Counted from the stretch's first letter, positions 34,743 through 44,534 are shown. The stretch is DNA of 64,000 bases from Akebia trifoliata (GCA_017979445.1 CM030707.1:24620586-24684585); one strand, 5' to 3'. The notes: a model not told the origin generated them from the letters alone. Numbers and translations: made by a program.

Positions 34743-34971
34743 TAGGATGCGTAAAATCTGGGATTCAATAATAGGATGCGTAAAATTTGGGATTCAATAA
34801 TAGGACGCCTAAAATCTAGGATTCAGTTTTTGTATTTCAAATTTGAATATATACGTTATATCTTTAATTGATTCTCCAATTGTATTATAAATAGCAACAC
34901 TTGTACATATATCAATTTTCAATATAAAAAAATAAAGAATATTCTCATCTATCATTCTCTTCATTCCTTTA
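34643..34971 (+). repeat. 3' LTR of element F (329 bp)
   Basis: It starts TATTGGTGCACC and ends TTCCTTTA. The extra length over the 5' LTR is almost all due to a third copy of the 28-29-bp internal unit. Scattered base differences between the two LTRs show that this is not a recent insertion. Confidence 0.9.
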
Positions 34972-34976
34972 ATACT

Positions 34977-35290
34977 AAGAATGCTAGTAATAGGACTAGG
35001 AGTTTGGAAAAAACGTGTTAGTGACATGAAAGAATTGGAGAATCTGAACAGCTTTGGTTGGGATCCTATGAGGGAGATGATTACTTTTGATGAATCAATT
35101 TGGGAATATTTGATTAAGGTATAGTGCTTAAACATTTTTACTCTATAAGTTATAGTTTTTGGTAATTTCATTTGATATTATTATATTGTTATCATATAGA
35201 AAAGGACAAACCTCAAACATTACAAGGATGCACAAATACAAAGAATTGGCCATTGTGTTAGGTCGTGACATTACCACAATAACAAGTACT
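34977..35290 (+). pseudogene. Myb/SANT-like DNA-binding gene remnant (Harbinger-associated)
   Basis: The translation LGVWKKRVSDMKELENLNSF, then GWDPMREMITFDESIWEYLIK resembles the third-helix region and the GW(D/N)...V...D..W..YIK block of the plant Myb_DNA-bind_3 domain. That domain is the second protein of PIF/Harbinger elements. An intron seems to start at gtatag after YLIK (about 35119). The copia insertion removed or separated its N-terminal part. The family call rests on motif resemblance only. Confidence 0.5.
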
Positions 35291-36174
35291 GGAACTGTTG
35301 AAATTTTAGAGGGTTGATTGAATTACAAAACCACCCTTTAATATTCATTGGGTATTGATCTTAAGGTAAAAATCCAATCCGACATTTTGCTTTTTGTGTT
35401 AGTTGAAGCATAGTTTTTTTTCCTTGCGTTATTTTAGTCTTATATCGACTTAGAGTAAAGTTGATTTGCAACTCTTATAAGATTGTATTTCTATTAGTTT
35501 TAAAGTTGATAAAAAGTAGTAGTCGGGCTCATGCACGTACACAAGGACCCAATAGGAAATCCAAGATTCCAATTAGGATTTGGATCTACTGATCCGAAAA
35601 TCTTAATGCGTGTGTGCGCGTATAAGATGCACTCAAGAGGATTTAGACCTTACGTGGGTGTGTGCGAAAGCCTATTTTATTTAAATTTTCAATCGTGTTT
35701 TAAACGTTGGTGTTTTGATTATTCTGATTTCATTTCTATTTTAAACAGTACAGGATGAAGAGGTTTGTGACTATTCTGAACAGTCACTTTCTCTTTTATC
35801 TACACACTTCTATTAAGTCAATAACACACTTCTTTAATCCCTTTTACTCATTTTGTACTTACTGTTTAATCGGCATTGCTATATATCTACTGCATTTTGA
35901 GAGCACACAATATCGTCAAGTTTGAAGTTATGATCTAATTAGAGTACCATCTTGGAACGTGGGTTGTTGTATCCTGGAAAGCGAACGCCTATAGATTGTG
36001 GTACTATAGCAGAGGCAAAATTCGCTTTAGGACAATGCTTCGTGCATGCCTCAATCATTTCTTATGGGTAAAGTATTTTTTATTGCATTCAATTCCAAAA
36101 TCAAGAACTTTCTCAAACTTTTTCTCTCTCTTTCCATAGGAAATCAATACCTTTTTTCAATAGGAACATGACCA
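35291..36174. other. Spacer without a recognised gene
   Basis: The stretch at about 35930-36060 (acgtgggttgttgtatcctgg and following bases) looks like part of an unidentified LTR, but no ends could be defined. Otherwise I see nothing. Confidence 0.3.
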
Positions 36175-36540
36175 ATGTTAGATGAAAAAGTTTCTCCAAT
36201 TGATCTTATTGAAGATGAAAACATAGAAACTCATAGTATAAGGAGTCAACCGTTTATTCTTGATGGAGGCCCTGGTTCACAGGTAAGAGCTCAGAAGAAG
36301 AGAAGTAGAAATGGAGAGACTAGTTTGCATGATGATTTCATTCGCATCAAGGAAATCATTGGTAATCTTGCAAATGTGTTTGAAGCACTAAATGAAGTAC
36401 ATAAACAAGAATCAAAGTCTTTATTGATAGATGTTATAACAAAAGAGATTGAATTGATGAATTTTTCCAATATTGAGGACAAGTATAAAGCATGGAGTTA
36501 CTTTCAACATATGAAAGTTTTGCTCGTGTATTTACGTTAA
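36175..36540 (+). pseudogene. Possible C-terminal exon of the Myb-like Harbinger protein
   Basis: The 121-residue frame is acidic and then basic (KKRSRNGE), followed by a helical segment ending ELMNFSNIEDKYKAWSYFQHMKVLLVYL. This layout resembles the C-terminal part of Myb_DNA-bind_3 proteins, where an acidic linker and a helical tail follow the DNA-binding domain. A T-rich tract with a possible AG acceptor precedes it. I do not recognise it with certainty. Confidence 0.35.
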
Positions 36541-37194
36541 TGTCTGACATGAACTCAAAGCAGTATTGGCCAATGAGGTGCTTAAACTGATACTAATGAG
36601 GATTGTTGTTTGATTTACTAGGATAGGCATTTTTCTTATTCTATTGTCATAAATGGTGGATTATTTTTAACATTTTTTTTTTCAAGTGACATTTGGTATG
36701 GTGGATTATATATGTTTTTGGGACTTAATATGATATATTTCTTGATATTTAGTATGTGTTTTATCTGATTTATCTCTAATAAATTGAAACAATATAGTTA
36801 CTGGTATGGTTAAATTTCATTAAAAAAATAAACATATATGATTTTTTATTACAATTTGTTGGTGAGAGAAATCACGATATTTAAAAAAAATATTTGAAAA
36901 AAGAAAGAAAAAGGTGGAATGTACAAATTTACATGTGTAAATTTACTAATTCCAACTCTAACTTGGCTTGCCAAATGTAGGAGTTGGAGTTCTATACAAC
37001 TCCTAGACTGAATTCATTCAAGAGTCAAACATTGGAGTTCATTTTAGGAATTATAATCAACTCTTACAAATCCAACTAAGTAATTCGGTTTGTTAATCCA
37101 ACTCTAATTCCAACTCCAATTCAAGAACCAAAAAATTAATTTTTTAATTGTTTGTGGACGCCCTTATCAGTTCGGTAGGCACCCTTAAAAGCAT
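36541..37194. other. Non-coding region, possible right end of the Harbinger element
   Basis: The stretch at 36945-37130 is full of (t/a)ccaactc and gagttgga units and ends in attcaagaaccaaa. Subterminal repeats of this type and an end near aaccaaa are usual for PIF/Harbinger elements. No matching left end was found. Confidence 0.35.
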
Positions 37195-37632
37195 TCTTTT
37201 TTAGGGTAATTATAAAAGCACCCCATGAATTAATAAGGGTAACACACACCATAACCGAATTATTTTGTTTTATATAGGTTAAAAGTTTCAAAATGAGCTG
37301 ATGTTTTGTAAGGATGACCTCTATGATAAGGAGATCATCCTCACATATCTCCTCACAAAAAATTAACTCATTCCGAAATTTCTAATCCTATCAAAATTAT
37401 ATTACAAAAAAATGGATTCGATTCTTAAACTTATTTTGATGGGGTAAGATGTTAGACGTTTCAGAATGGGCTGATTTTTGGCGAGGATGATCTTCTCATC
37501 ATAGAGATCACCCTTACCAAAACTCATCTCATTCCGAAACTTTTAAGTCATATAAGACAAAATAATTCAGCTATAGTGTGGGTTGCGCTTATTAATTCGT
37601 GGAGTACTTTTATAATTACCCTTTTTTTTTTA
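37195..37632. mobile_element. Foldback MITE (~435 bp)
   Basis: The left arm from 37202 (agggtaattataaaagcacc) and the right arm to 37622 (tacttttataattaccct) are inverted copies over about 145 bases each. The shared interior blocks are attaataag, aattattttgt and gaatgag(c/a)tga. The outer tips are T-runs. It has no coding capacity. The superfamily is not assigned. Confidence 0.7.
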
Positions 37633-37783
37633 TAATACTTTGATTTGGGTGTGATAAATAGAAGTAGTGGCTCTATTTGAAGCGCTCGGCAATATAAGCT
37701 CCATCATTATGCAAGAAACTTGATTTGTAATTTATAAGGTTAAACATTTCCAACTTCTCACCACTCCTTCCCAACACCCAATC

Positions 37784-38125
37784 ATGTTGTTATCTCTCAC
37801 AATCTCTCAACCTCTTCACTTCTCAGACTCAGAACCACCACCTCATAATCTTTCCAAGAACACCATAAAATCTTCATTCCGAATCTCTCACATTTCTTCA
37901 AACACTAATAAGAGTAATTCCTCAGCTGGGTCTTCAAAAATCTTCAGAAATGTCAATTGGGTTTCCCTCAAAAGCACCAAATTTCATGTAAAATCTACAG
38001 AATCAGATACAGATACCGAACCAACAACTTCCCAAATATTTGAGGATAAAATTACAGGTTCTCAAAATGGTGGGCAATCGACCAATTTCTTGTCTCTTCT
38101 TTGCCCACTGCTCAAGCTCTTTGCT
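37784..38125 (+). CDS. First exon of a probable plastid-targeted host protein
   Basis: From an ATG at 37784 the frame encodes about 114 residues: a hydrophobic start (MLLSLTISQPLHF), then a Ser/Thr/Asn/Lys-rich stretch with few acidic residues until about residue 78, and at the end QSTNFLSLLCPLLKLFA. The composition of the first ~60 residues is like a chloroplast transit peptide. At 38126 a perfect splice donor (GTAAGT) follows, and the frame past it stops after 20 residues of non-conserved sequence. Upstream there is a short leader and ATATAA-type sequence near 37692. No second exon was recognised in the window, so the gene has either lost its rest or has an intron over 25 kb long. I do not know the family. 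Confidence 0.5.
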
Positions 38126-38185
38126 GTAAGTCTCTCTCTCTGTTATTTTAATAGTTGTTTTGCTTTCCTTGTTGGTAGATTTTAG

Positions 38186-38685
38186 ATTAACGATCCATCC
38201 GTTTTATGGGATTGCTAGTGTTATTTGACAATTAAATGTTTAAAATTTAGTGGTTCACTCTGACTTGGCTGATTTTCTTGTCGAGGATCACCCTTTGATA
38301 TGTTTAGGTCAATCATCGCTTGTATTCTTTGATAGGTCACACCTTAATTTCTGTTTTTACTCTTTTATTTAAGATTATTCTACATTTATTGTGGTTTTGT
38401 CATTTATGAAATTAGTAGCAAATCTATATTCTATATTAGATGATAACATAATCCTCCTTTATCCTGGCTTGAGATCCTGTTTAATGTAAGCGAAACACTA
38501 AGTAGTTTGGGCATGTTCAATAAACACAAATAATAATCCCAGTTAGAAGGAACCTGCAAGTTGAAGGTTGTTAAAAAGTGAGAGAAAGACCATAAAGGCT
38601 GTGGGTTCAGGTAATAAGATGAAATATGAAGACTCTTGAATAACTAGAAGAAGTGGATTTAGATAGAATTGAATGGAGGAACATG
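38186..38685. other. Intron-like or intergenic DNA
   Basis: T-rich DNA without a recognised gene follows the splice donor of the preceding exon. Confidence 0.35.
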
Positions 38686-38689
38686 AACT

Positions 38690-38990
38690 CTTTGAGCCTT
38701 AACTCCCTTAGACATATGCTGGGCCATTTGGTGAGAAAGAAACCAAAGGGTTTTCCTAGGGGTGGAGATTAGCTTCAAAGGGTTTACTATGGAGGTTTTG
38801 GGGTGGTTGTTTTTTGGAGTAAACTATAACAGGACTTTAAAGGGGTGATTTTTTTGTTAGGAATTTGTCTTTGGATGGGAGTCTTTGTGTTCATAGTAGT
38901 GTTGTAAGCATTGTTTTTCTTTGTAATTGGGATGATTATCTGAGTTGCCTTTCTTCTAATTTTAATATAGCTCTTTTACCTATCAAAAAA

Positions 38991-38992
<2 letters not shown>
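38690..38992 (+). mobile_element. LINE-like 3' tail
   Basis: The stretch ends in taattttaatatagctcttttacctatc followed by a run of A. That wording is characteristic of 3' ends of plant L1 LINEs. Reading frames here have stops. The 5' limit is unclear and no target duplication was found. Confidence 0.4.
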
Positions 38993-39026
<34 letters not shown>

Positions 39027-39027
39027 T
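38993..39027. repeat. (TA)n microsatellite
   Basis: About 15 TA dinucleotides directly follow the poly-A of the LINE-like tail. Confidence 0.9.
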
Positions 39028-39042
39028 AGGGTTTGAGGCACG

Positions 39043-39047
39043 GGCAT
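39043..39047. other. Target-site duplication of element D, left copy
   Basis: ggcat directly precedes the element. The identical ggcat follows it at 42007-42011. Confidence 0.85.
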
Positions 39048-39540
39048 TGTAGATGCTCTTTTTCACACTACCTTGAGATCTCCCTTGAAGACTCTTAACT
39101 CGGTCGAGCTTGCAATAGGACCACTTCGACGATCAAGTTAGAATTAGTGCCGAGCTATTAAAGAGTTTTCTAAGAAGAATTTTTCTAACTTTTTAAATGG
39201 ATTGTAACCTGGTATTTATAAGAGTCCTGATTGATAGATTTCCCAAGATATTCTCAATGATTCTACTCAGAGTAGATGACCTGCTCTCTGACCTGACAGC
39301 TGCAGGAGTTGCTGCAACCGTCCTGACAGGTCTACGGTGGTTACAACCGATCTGTCAGGCTGTGAGTTGTCACGTTTGTTCCATCAATGGTAATGCTATT
39401 AACGTGGTCACATAAACATTAAGTGGTCCAAGCTAGCTACATTCGTCCTATATGCCACGGTAATACTTCTAATACTTAGAGGATTGGTAACTATTCTAAT
39501 AGTAGCCACGTGTCAGTAGTTCCGAGAATTGCTCTTCTCA
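39048..39540 (-). repeat. Left LTR of element D (3' LTR, 493 bp)
   Basis: On the minus strand it runs from TGAGAAGAGC at 39540 to GCATCTACA at 39048. It is homologous in inverted orientation to 41514-42006, with the same length. Confidence 0.9.
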
Positions 39541-39555
39541 ATACCTCCTCTCGAG
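39541..39555 (-). other. Polypurine tract of element D
   Basis: The minus strand reads CTCGAGAGGAGGTAT immediately before the LTR start. It identifies the left LTR as the genuine 3' LTR. Confidence 0.8.
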
Positions 39556-39913
39556 GTCTTGGACACTCGTTCGAGGCCCCGAGAAACACTATAACTGACA
39601 CGTGGCAAGCCCGCATTGGGTGCTGACCTGTCTTGGTCCATTAAATGCATTGAATCATGGCGTCCGATCACACTTTTTGAGGATGGCAAATGACATGATT
39701 GCCCTCGTGAAGTGTGCTCCGGACCATTGATTTAAGCGGCGGATTTATGCGCTGTCTACACGTGGTGCTCTATGAATGGTTGATTGTGCACGCACGTTTG
39801 AACGGTCGTATCGGTTCTGACGGCATTAAATGCCTTGACGTCCTTATTATTACTTCGTTTTTTAGGGGATCTTGGCCGTTGATCGGAGTTTGTATGTCGA
39901 GGCTCCCCAAGTC

Positions 39914-39921
39914 TATATATA
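39914..39921 (+). promoter_or_regulatory. TATA box of the antisense gene in element D
   Basis: TCTATATATACC lies 242 bases before the aORF start at 40156, matching the arrangement in element C. Confidence 0.7.
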
Positions 39922-40155
39922 CCCCAATTCCTTTCATTTTTCGTTTTTACCTTTTGGTTTCTCTGCTCTCGTTCTTTCCCTTTCTCTGTGCTTCCATGCG
40001 ATCTTCTGAGCCCGGTTGCAGTGAAGGCAATGCGAATTCGTCCAAGTCCTTGCCAAGTTCTCCCAAGGTTTTCGACGACTCCCAAAAAGGTTAGAGGTCA
40101 AATGCCCTTTCCCCTATCCTTTTAAATCCTTTTCTCTCCCTCTCTACCCTTTGCC

Positions 40156-41487
40156 ATGGCCAGCGGGAAGTCTTATTCCCCCGCTCGCCCTCCGTTGGAC
40201 GCGGTCAAGGATACTTTTGGTATCCCTGACAGTGTGGGCATGTCCTACGTGGACGAGCCCACGATGTGCCAAGATTTTGCCCCTAATAACACCGTGGTAT
40301 TCTAGGGGCAACTGAAGGCGGGCCTCCGAGTCCCTTTGGGCAGGCTGATTCAGGAGGTACTGAATTTTTATCGGAGGGCTCCCGGCCAAGTGAATGGGAA
40401 CTTCTTCCATCTCATTCACGCTTGCGAGCAAATGAATGAGCAGTTAGATGAAGGCCTCTAGCTCGGGCTTCTCGATATCAGGGCACATCCCTGAAAAGGA
40501 GCCCAAATAAACAAAGTTTCTTCTATCTTACCAAGAGGAGAGGAAGATGTCCTTGATCGAGCTTCCTGACTTGGACAAGGAGTGGTTCCTGTTCCCGATC
40601 CAACTGACCGGTTGGTAGGAGAGCGCTCCTGGGGACGAGCTTCCCCCCTTGAACTTCTCTTCATTCAACCACCACGGTGAGTTCTACTACTCATGTTCTC
40701 CAACTTATGCAATTGGTGTATGCTTTTATTGTTATGTTGTTGTTTAACCTTTCTATTCTATACCTGCAAGTCCGAGCAAGGACACATTCCCAGGGGATTT
40801 GGTAATGATCACTCACCTTCCACCCAAGCGCTGACCCCCAACCCTCGATCCCAGAGGACATGTCGCTTCGTTCCAACCGCCCAACACCCACCTTAGACTC
40901 TGATTCTGAGGAAGATGTCATGGAGGTGCCACTGACCCTCCTTAGGGACGAAGAGGAAGAAGAAGAAGAAGATCATCGGTCTTTTCTCAAAAGGCTTCGA
41001 AGGGGGTTCGACCCCCAGCCTTTGAGGGTGGTCCTTGTTGCTGCTCACTCTTCACTTCCTCCCACTCCAGCAAGCTCCGGCCTGCTGCCTGTCGCGCCCT
41101 CTCAGACCTCCTCGGTTGGGTTAGTGCTGAGAGAGAACCTCCCTTTCCCTTCTCCATGGGTGGTGAGTCCCAAAGTGGGGGGCAAGTTGGTCACTGATTG
41201 TGACTCCGTGCTAGCCAACCCTGCGGTGGCATGCGCGATGTTTGAATCGTCAGTCCTTCCAAGGGACTTGGTGATTACAAACAAGGGCTTTGCTGAGGAT
41301 TCGACAAAGTTCTACAATAAGGCATTCTGGGCTTTGACTGCTATAAGTTCTTTTTCTCCCCTCCTATCTTTTTAATCAACACACCCATTAGTTTCCAGGC
41401 TCTAACACTCATTCTTTTTTTTTTCTATAGGCGCAACATGCTATGACTAAGCTTGGTCAATCCTGGGATGCAACATTGACCAAGCTT
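40156..41487 (+). pseudogene. Antisense gene (aORF) of element D, truncated
   Basis: Exon 1 is 40156-40676 (MASGKSYSPARPP, then FGIPDSVGMSYVDEP, GQLKAGLRVPLGRLIQEVL and APGQVNGNFFHLIHACEQMN). Intron 1 is 40677-40770 (GT..AG, 94 bp), exon 2 is about 40771-41342 and the second intron ends with AG at 41430. Exon 3 (AQHAMTKLGQSWDATLTKL) is cut at 41487. Exon order and intron positions equal those of the element C gene. The second donor reads AT instead of GT (41343-41344), and several stops and frameshifts are present. Exon 2 keeps the acidic run, FLKRLRRG and RENLPFPSPWVV. The exon 1 part resembles the plant gypsy-type transposon domain PF04195. Confidence 0.75.
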
Positions 41488-41516
41488 AAATGTTGACAAA
41501 GCTTGGTCAATGTTGC
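41450..41516. repeat. Palindromic hairpin at the inner junction of element D
   Basis: Arm 41470-41487 (gcaacattgaccaagctt) is followed after 11 bases by its perfect reverse complement at 41499-41516, which runs into the first three bases of the right LTR. A third, partial copy (aagcttggtcaat) lies at 41450-41462. The third base of the right LTR is C where the left LTR has A, and this C belongs to the hairpin arm. Confidence 0.9.
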
Positions 41517-42006
41517 GAAGAGCAATTCTCAGAGCTATTGACTCGTGGCTACTGTTAGAATAGTTATCAATCCTTCGAGTATTAGAAGTACTACCGTGGC
41601 ATGTAGGACAGATGTAGTTAGCTCGGACCATTTAATGTTGATGTGACCACGTTGACAACATTACCATTGATGGGACAAGTGTGACAACTCACAGCCTAAC
41701 AGATTGGTTGTAATCACTGCAAACTTGTCAGGGCGGTTATAGCAACTCCTGCAACTGTCAGGTCAGGGAGCTGGTCATCCACTCTGAGTAAAATCATTGA
41801 GAATATCTTGGGAAATCTATCAATCAAGACTTCTATAAATACCAGGTTACAATCCATTTAAAAGGTTACAAAAATTCTTCTTAGAGAACTCTTTAATAGC
41901 TCGGCACTAATTCTAACTTGGTCGTCGGAGTGATTCTATTGTAGGCCCGACCGAGCTAAGAGTCTTCTAGGGAGATCTTGAGGTAGTGCGAAAAAAAACA
42001 TCTACA
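41514..42006 (+). repeat. Right LTR of element D, inverted (493 bp)
   Basis: It begins TGCGAAGAGCAATTCTC and ends ACATCTACA on the plus strand, followed by the target duplication ggcat. It contains gaccgagcta and gatcttgaggtagtg blocks equal to the left LTR. Confidence 0.9.
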
Positions 42007-42011
42007 GGCAT

Positions 42012-42619
42012 CCTCTTTTGGGTTAAGGGGTAAAAACTGAAAAATGTAAAATTCTTCAAAAGTGGGTGGTTGTGGGGCCCCATACCACCTTAATCATCCA
42101 TTGGTCAACTTTTGGCATTTTCACACTTTTCAAAGAGAAATGATAGCCACACTTCTTGGTACCAGTTTGTAAAAGGGCCTCCAAATCAATTCCACCTTTT
42201 TTGGTATTTCTATATGTCCCACCCCTCTTACATCTAAAAAATAGTTTAGGTGTCTTTCCCATTTGAATAAAATTGGATTGAGAGACAACAACAGTACCAA
42301 CTTATTGGCTTGTGTCTCGGACCCATTGGCTCAAGTCTTCATGAGTTTCGAATACCTACAAGATAATTACAACATGATAATTATTATTTCAAATTAACAT
42401 AACAAATCATAATCAAATGATCGATTGATAAAAAAAAATTATATACCTCAATCAGTAATAAAAGAATGTGAGACATCCGCAGATAAGTTATCAATAAATG
42501 GAGGTCCCTACAAAAAAAAAAAAGAATGCAAATCATTAAACCATTAATAAAATTCGAAAAAAAAAATAATCCAGTACAATTCGTTATCTACCTACTAAAC
42601 CATTCAATAACTTTCAATG
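42012..42619. other. Spacer without a recognised gene
   Basis: AT-rich with A-runs. A minus-strand open frame at 42262-42056 has no recognisable family. Confidence 0.35.
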
Positions 42620-42872
42620 GTTGCATATTGAACATTTTCAAAATGTTTGGTAGGTACATACCGAATGCATTTTCCCATGGGATCCCATGTACATAATTGT
42701 TCGGTATGAATCTATCGAACTAAGAAAATAAATTCAGTAGAAATGTACTGAAAATTTATGCTACCATACGGTAGTTACATACCGAACAGTTTTGTGCATC
42801 GGATCCCATTGGAAAATGCATTTGCTAAGTACCTACCAAAATAATTTTGAAAGTCACTCGTATGCAACGAAA
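42620..42872. repeat. Inverted repeat with ~97-bp arms next to the MULE gene
   Basis: The left arm (about 42620-42716) and the right arm (about 42776-42872) are imperfect reverse complements, with shared blocks ggtaggta, aatgcattttcc, gggatcc and gttcggtat. The loop is about 60 bases. It ends about 20 bases before the first MULE codon. It may be a small foldback element. Confidence 0.65.
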
Positions 42873-43520
42873 CTTTCACAGGAAGAAAAAAAGTATGTCT
42901 CGATCAGGTGTCAACCCAAAACAAGTTTTTAAAGCAATTTGGAGGCAAAATGAGAACAACACATCCACTATAAAGACAATTTATAATGCTAGGACCCATG
43001 TGAGAATAATTGAAAGAGCGGGATGATCACAAATGAAACAACTATTGAAGAATCTTTCTGAAAAGGAGTACATTGAGTGACATAAATTTGTAAAGGATAC
43101 ATATATCATAACCGATCTTTTTTGCTGTCATCCGGATTCGATAAAGTTTGCAAGGTTTCCAAACATATTTTTGATAGATTGCACCTACACAACTAATCGA
43201 TACAAGATGTAGTTGTTGGAGATTGTGAGTATTACATCTACGTAGATGACATTATCGTTAGTATTTGTTTACATGGATGCTGAGAAGGAAGAGAATTACG
43301 TGTGGGCATTAGAGCGTATTAGGACAATCTTTAACCCAGAAAATCTCCCAAAAGTAATTGTGATAGATAGGGAGATTGCCCTCATGAATGCAGTCAAATG
43401 GGTATTTCCCTTAGCACAAAACTTTCTTTATCGTTTCTATATTTCTAGAAATGTTTTGGCTAAATGCTAGAAGTTTGAAGGAAAGGATGATTGGACTAAT
43501 TTATAATATTGTGTAATGAA

Positions 43521-43525
43521 TTAGT
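43521..43525. other. Target-site duplication of element G, left copy
   Basis: ttagt occurs before the element and again at 47463-47467. Confidence 0.9.
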
Positions 43526-44009
43526 TGTGGAGGGATAAAATCATCTTTCATCCGGATCGTTTATCCGTACTATCAACACGCATCCCGAGACATGCACGTG
43601 GCATCATTTGAAAAGAATTCTATCTTATTAAGGAAGAATCCCATTTTAAAAGGGTTCTTACCCTTTTTTATGTAACTATTAATTTGGATAAGAGTAATAT
43701 GGTCAATTGTAACCTAATTAGGGTTATGACTCTTCTTAGAGATTTTCTATTTAAAGGCCTGGAGGCCATTGTAAAAGGGGAGAAGGGAAATGAGGTAAAA
43801 AGTGGGAGGAAGGTACAAGAAGAGAGAGAGGAGGCTATGTAACCGTGAGATCTATAGTGAAACGGCTTCCTACGCCCGTAGATGTAGGCACGTTTGCCGA
43901 ACTACGTAAAAAACTCTTGTCTTCTCTATTTTTTAATGTTCTTTTTATTGTTTTGTGGATTGAGTGATGGAATCGTGATTGAGGTCGATCTATCACAAAA
44001 ACGACCACA
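43526..44009 (+). repeat. 5' LTR of element G (484 bp)
   Basis: It begins TGTGGAGGGATAAAATC and ends GACCACA, with short inverted tips tgtgg/ccaca. A TTTAAAGG box precedes cctggaggcc near 43753 and may serve as the core promoter. Confidence 0.9.
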
Positions 44010-44011
44010 AT

Positions 44012-44028
44012 TGGCGTCGTCCGTGGGA
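44012..44028 (+). other. Primer-binding site of element G
   Basis: TGGCGTCGTCCGTGGGA, three bases after the LTR, equals the H version except for one base (H: TGGCGCTGTCCGTGGGA has CT for TC positions). This primer class is widespread in plant gypsy and LARD-type elements. Confidence 0.7.
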
Positions 44029-44234
44029 TTCTAAAATAAGGGACACGACGTACACATGGAAATCATGGGCGAGTGGGAGTTCGGTAACTCATGGATCGGA
44101 AGCAAGTTTGAAATTCAATGATTCGTAGATTGGGGGTAAGTTGAACAATTGAATGTGGAATGTGATCAAGGAAATTTTCCAATGATTCGCGGTCTCATCA
44201 TCTTCGATCTTGCTAGACGGCTTTGAATCGGAAT

Positions 44235-44534
44235 CTAAGTTGGATTTATAACATCAGATTGTATATCTTTAGTACAATCCTCAATTACACGGATCGGGAT
44301 CTGATTCTGCGATTTGTCAATTTCTAATAGATGATTCACGATATCTGATCCGTCCTCATGATCAGGAACGTGTGTTAGATCGATGGACGTAGTGGCCGTG
44401 GTTTGACCGGAATCCAACAGTAGGTCGGCATAACAGACGAGGCAAGTGGTGTGAAAAGCGAGCCAAACGTCGATGCATTCAGGATAGAACACGTGACCAC
44501 AATTTTCTTGGGCAGTAAGAAGGTACACATTCAA
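44235..44534 (-). pseudogene. RING-H2 (ATL-like) E3 ligase fragment captured by element G
   Basis: The minus-strand frame reads CGHVFYPECIDVWLAFHTTCLVC. This is the second half of a RING-H2 finger: Cys, His-x-x-x-x-Cys, x-x-Trp-Leu, then Cys-x-x-Cys. It resembles ATL ubiquitin ligases (usually CxHxFHxxCIDxWL). The first Cys pair and the transmembrane and GLD parts of ATL proteins are absent. The rest of the frame is hydrophilic with DHEDGSDIVNHLLEID. The same sequence exists in element H with a one-base deletion after HTT. It is a captured host fragment, antisense to the element. Confidence 0.75.

Larger units (their letters stand above)
30141..34971 (+). mobile_element. Element F: Ty1/copia retrotransposon (4831 bp), decayed, inserted in the Harbinger remnant
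   Basis: Two LTRs (30141-30445 and 34643-34971), a tRNA-Met type primer site, gag-pol remains and a polypurine tract are all in place. The 5-bp target duplication atact (30136-30140 and 34972-34976) is perfect. The ends are TA...TA rather than TG...CA in both LTRs. Taking the element out joins the DNA before 30135 to the Myb-like remnant at 34977. Confidence 0.9.
39048..42006. mobile_element. Element D: Retand-related insertion with inverted LTRs (2959 bp)
   Basis: Both ends are LTRs of 493 bp, but in opposite orientation: 39048-39540 reads on the minus strand and 41514-42006 on the plus strand. Each has its ...CATCTACA end facing out and its TG end facing in. A perfect 5-bp duplication ggcat flanks the whole unit, so it integrated as one piece. 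The interior, read on the minus strand, is the 3' part of an element related to C. It has the polypurine tract next to the left LTR and the antisense gene (hence plus-strand here) up to the start of exon 3. Gag, pol and primer site are missing. An 18-bp inverted repeat marks the inner junction. Confidence 0.85.

Noticed and set aside
39048..42006. DNA transposon with 493-bp terminal inverted repeats
   Set aside because: The inverted repeats are LTRs with TG...CA ends, a polypurine tract lies next to one, and the interior matches element C, so it is derived from a retrotransposon.
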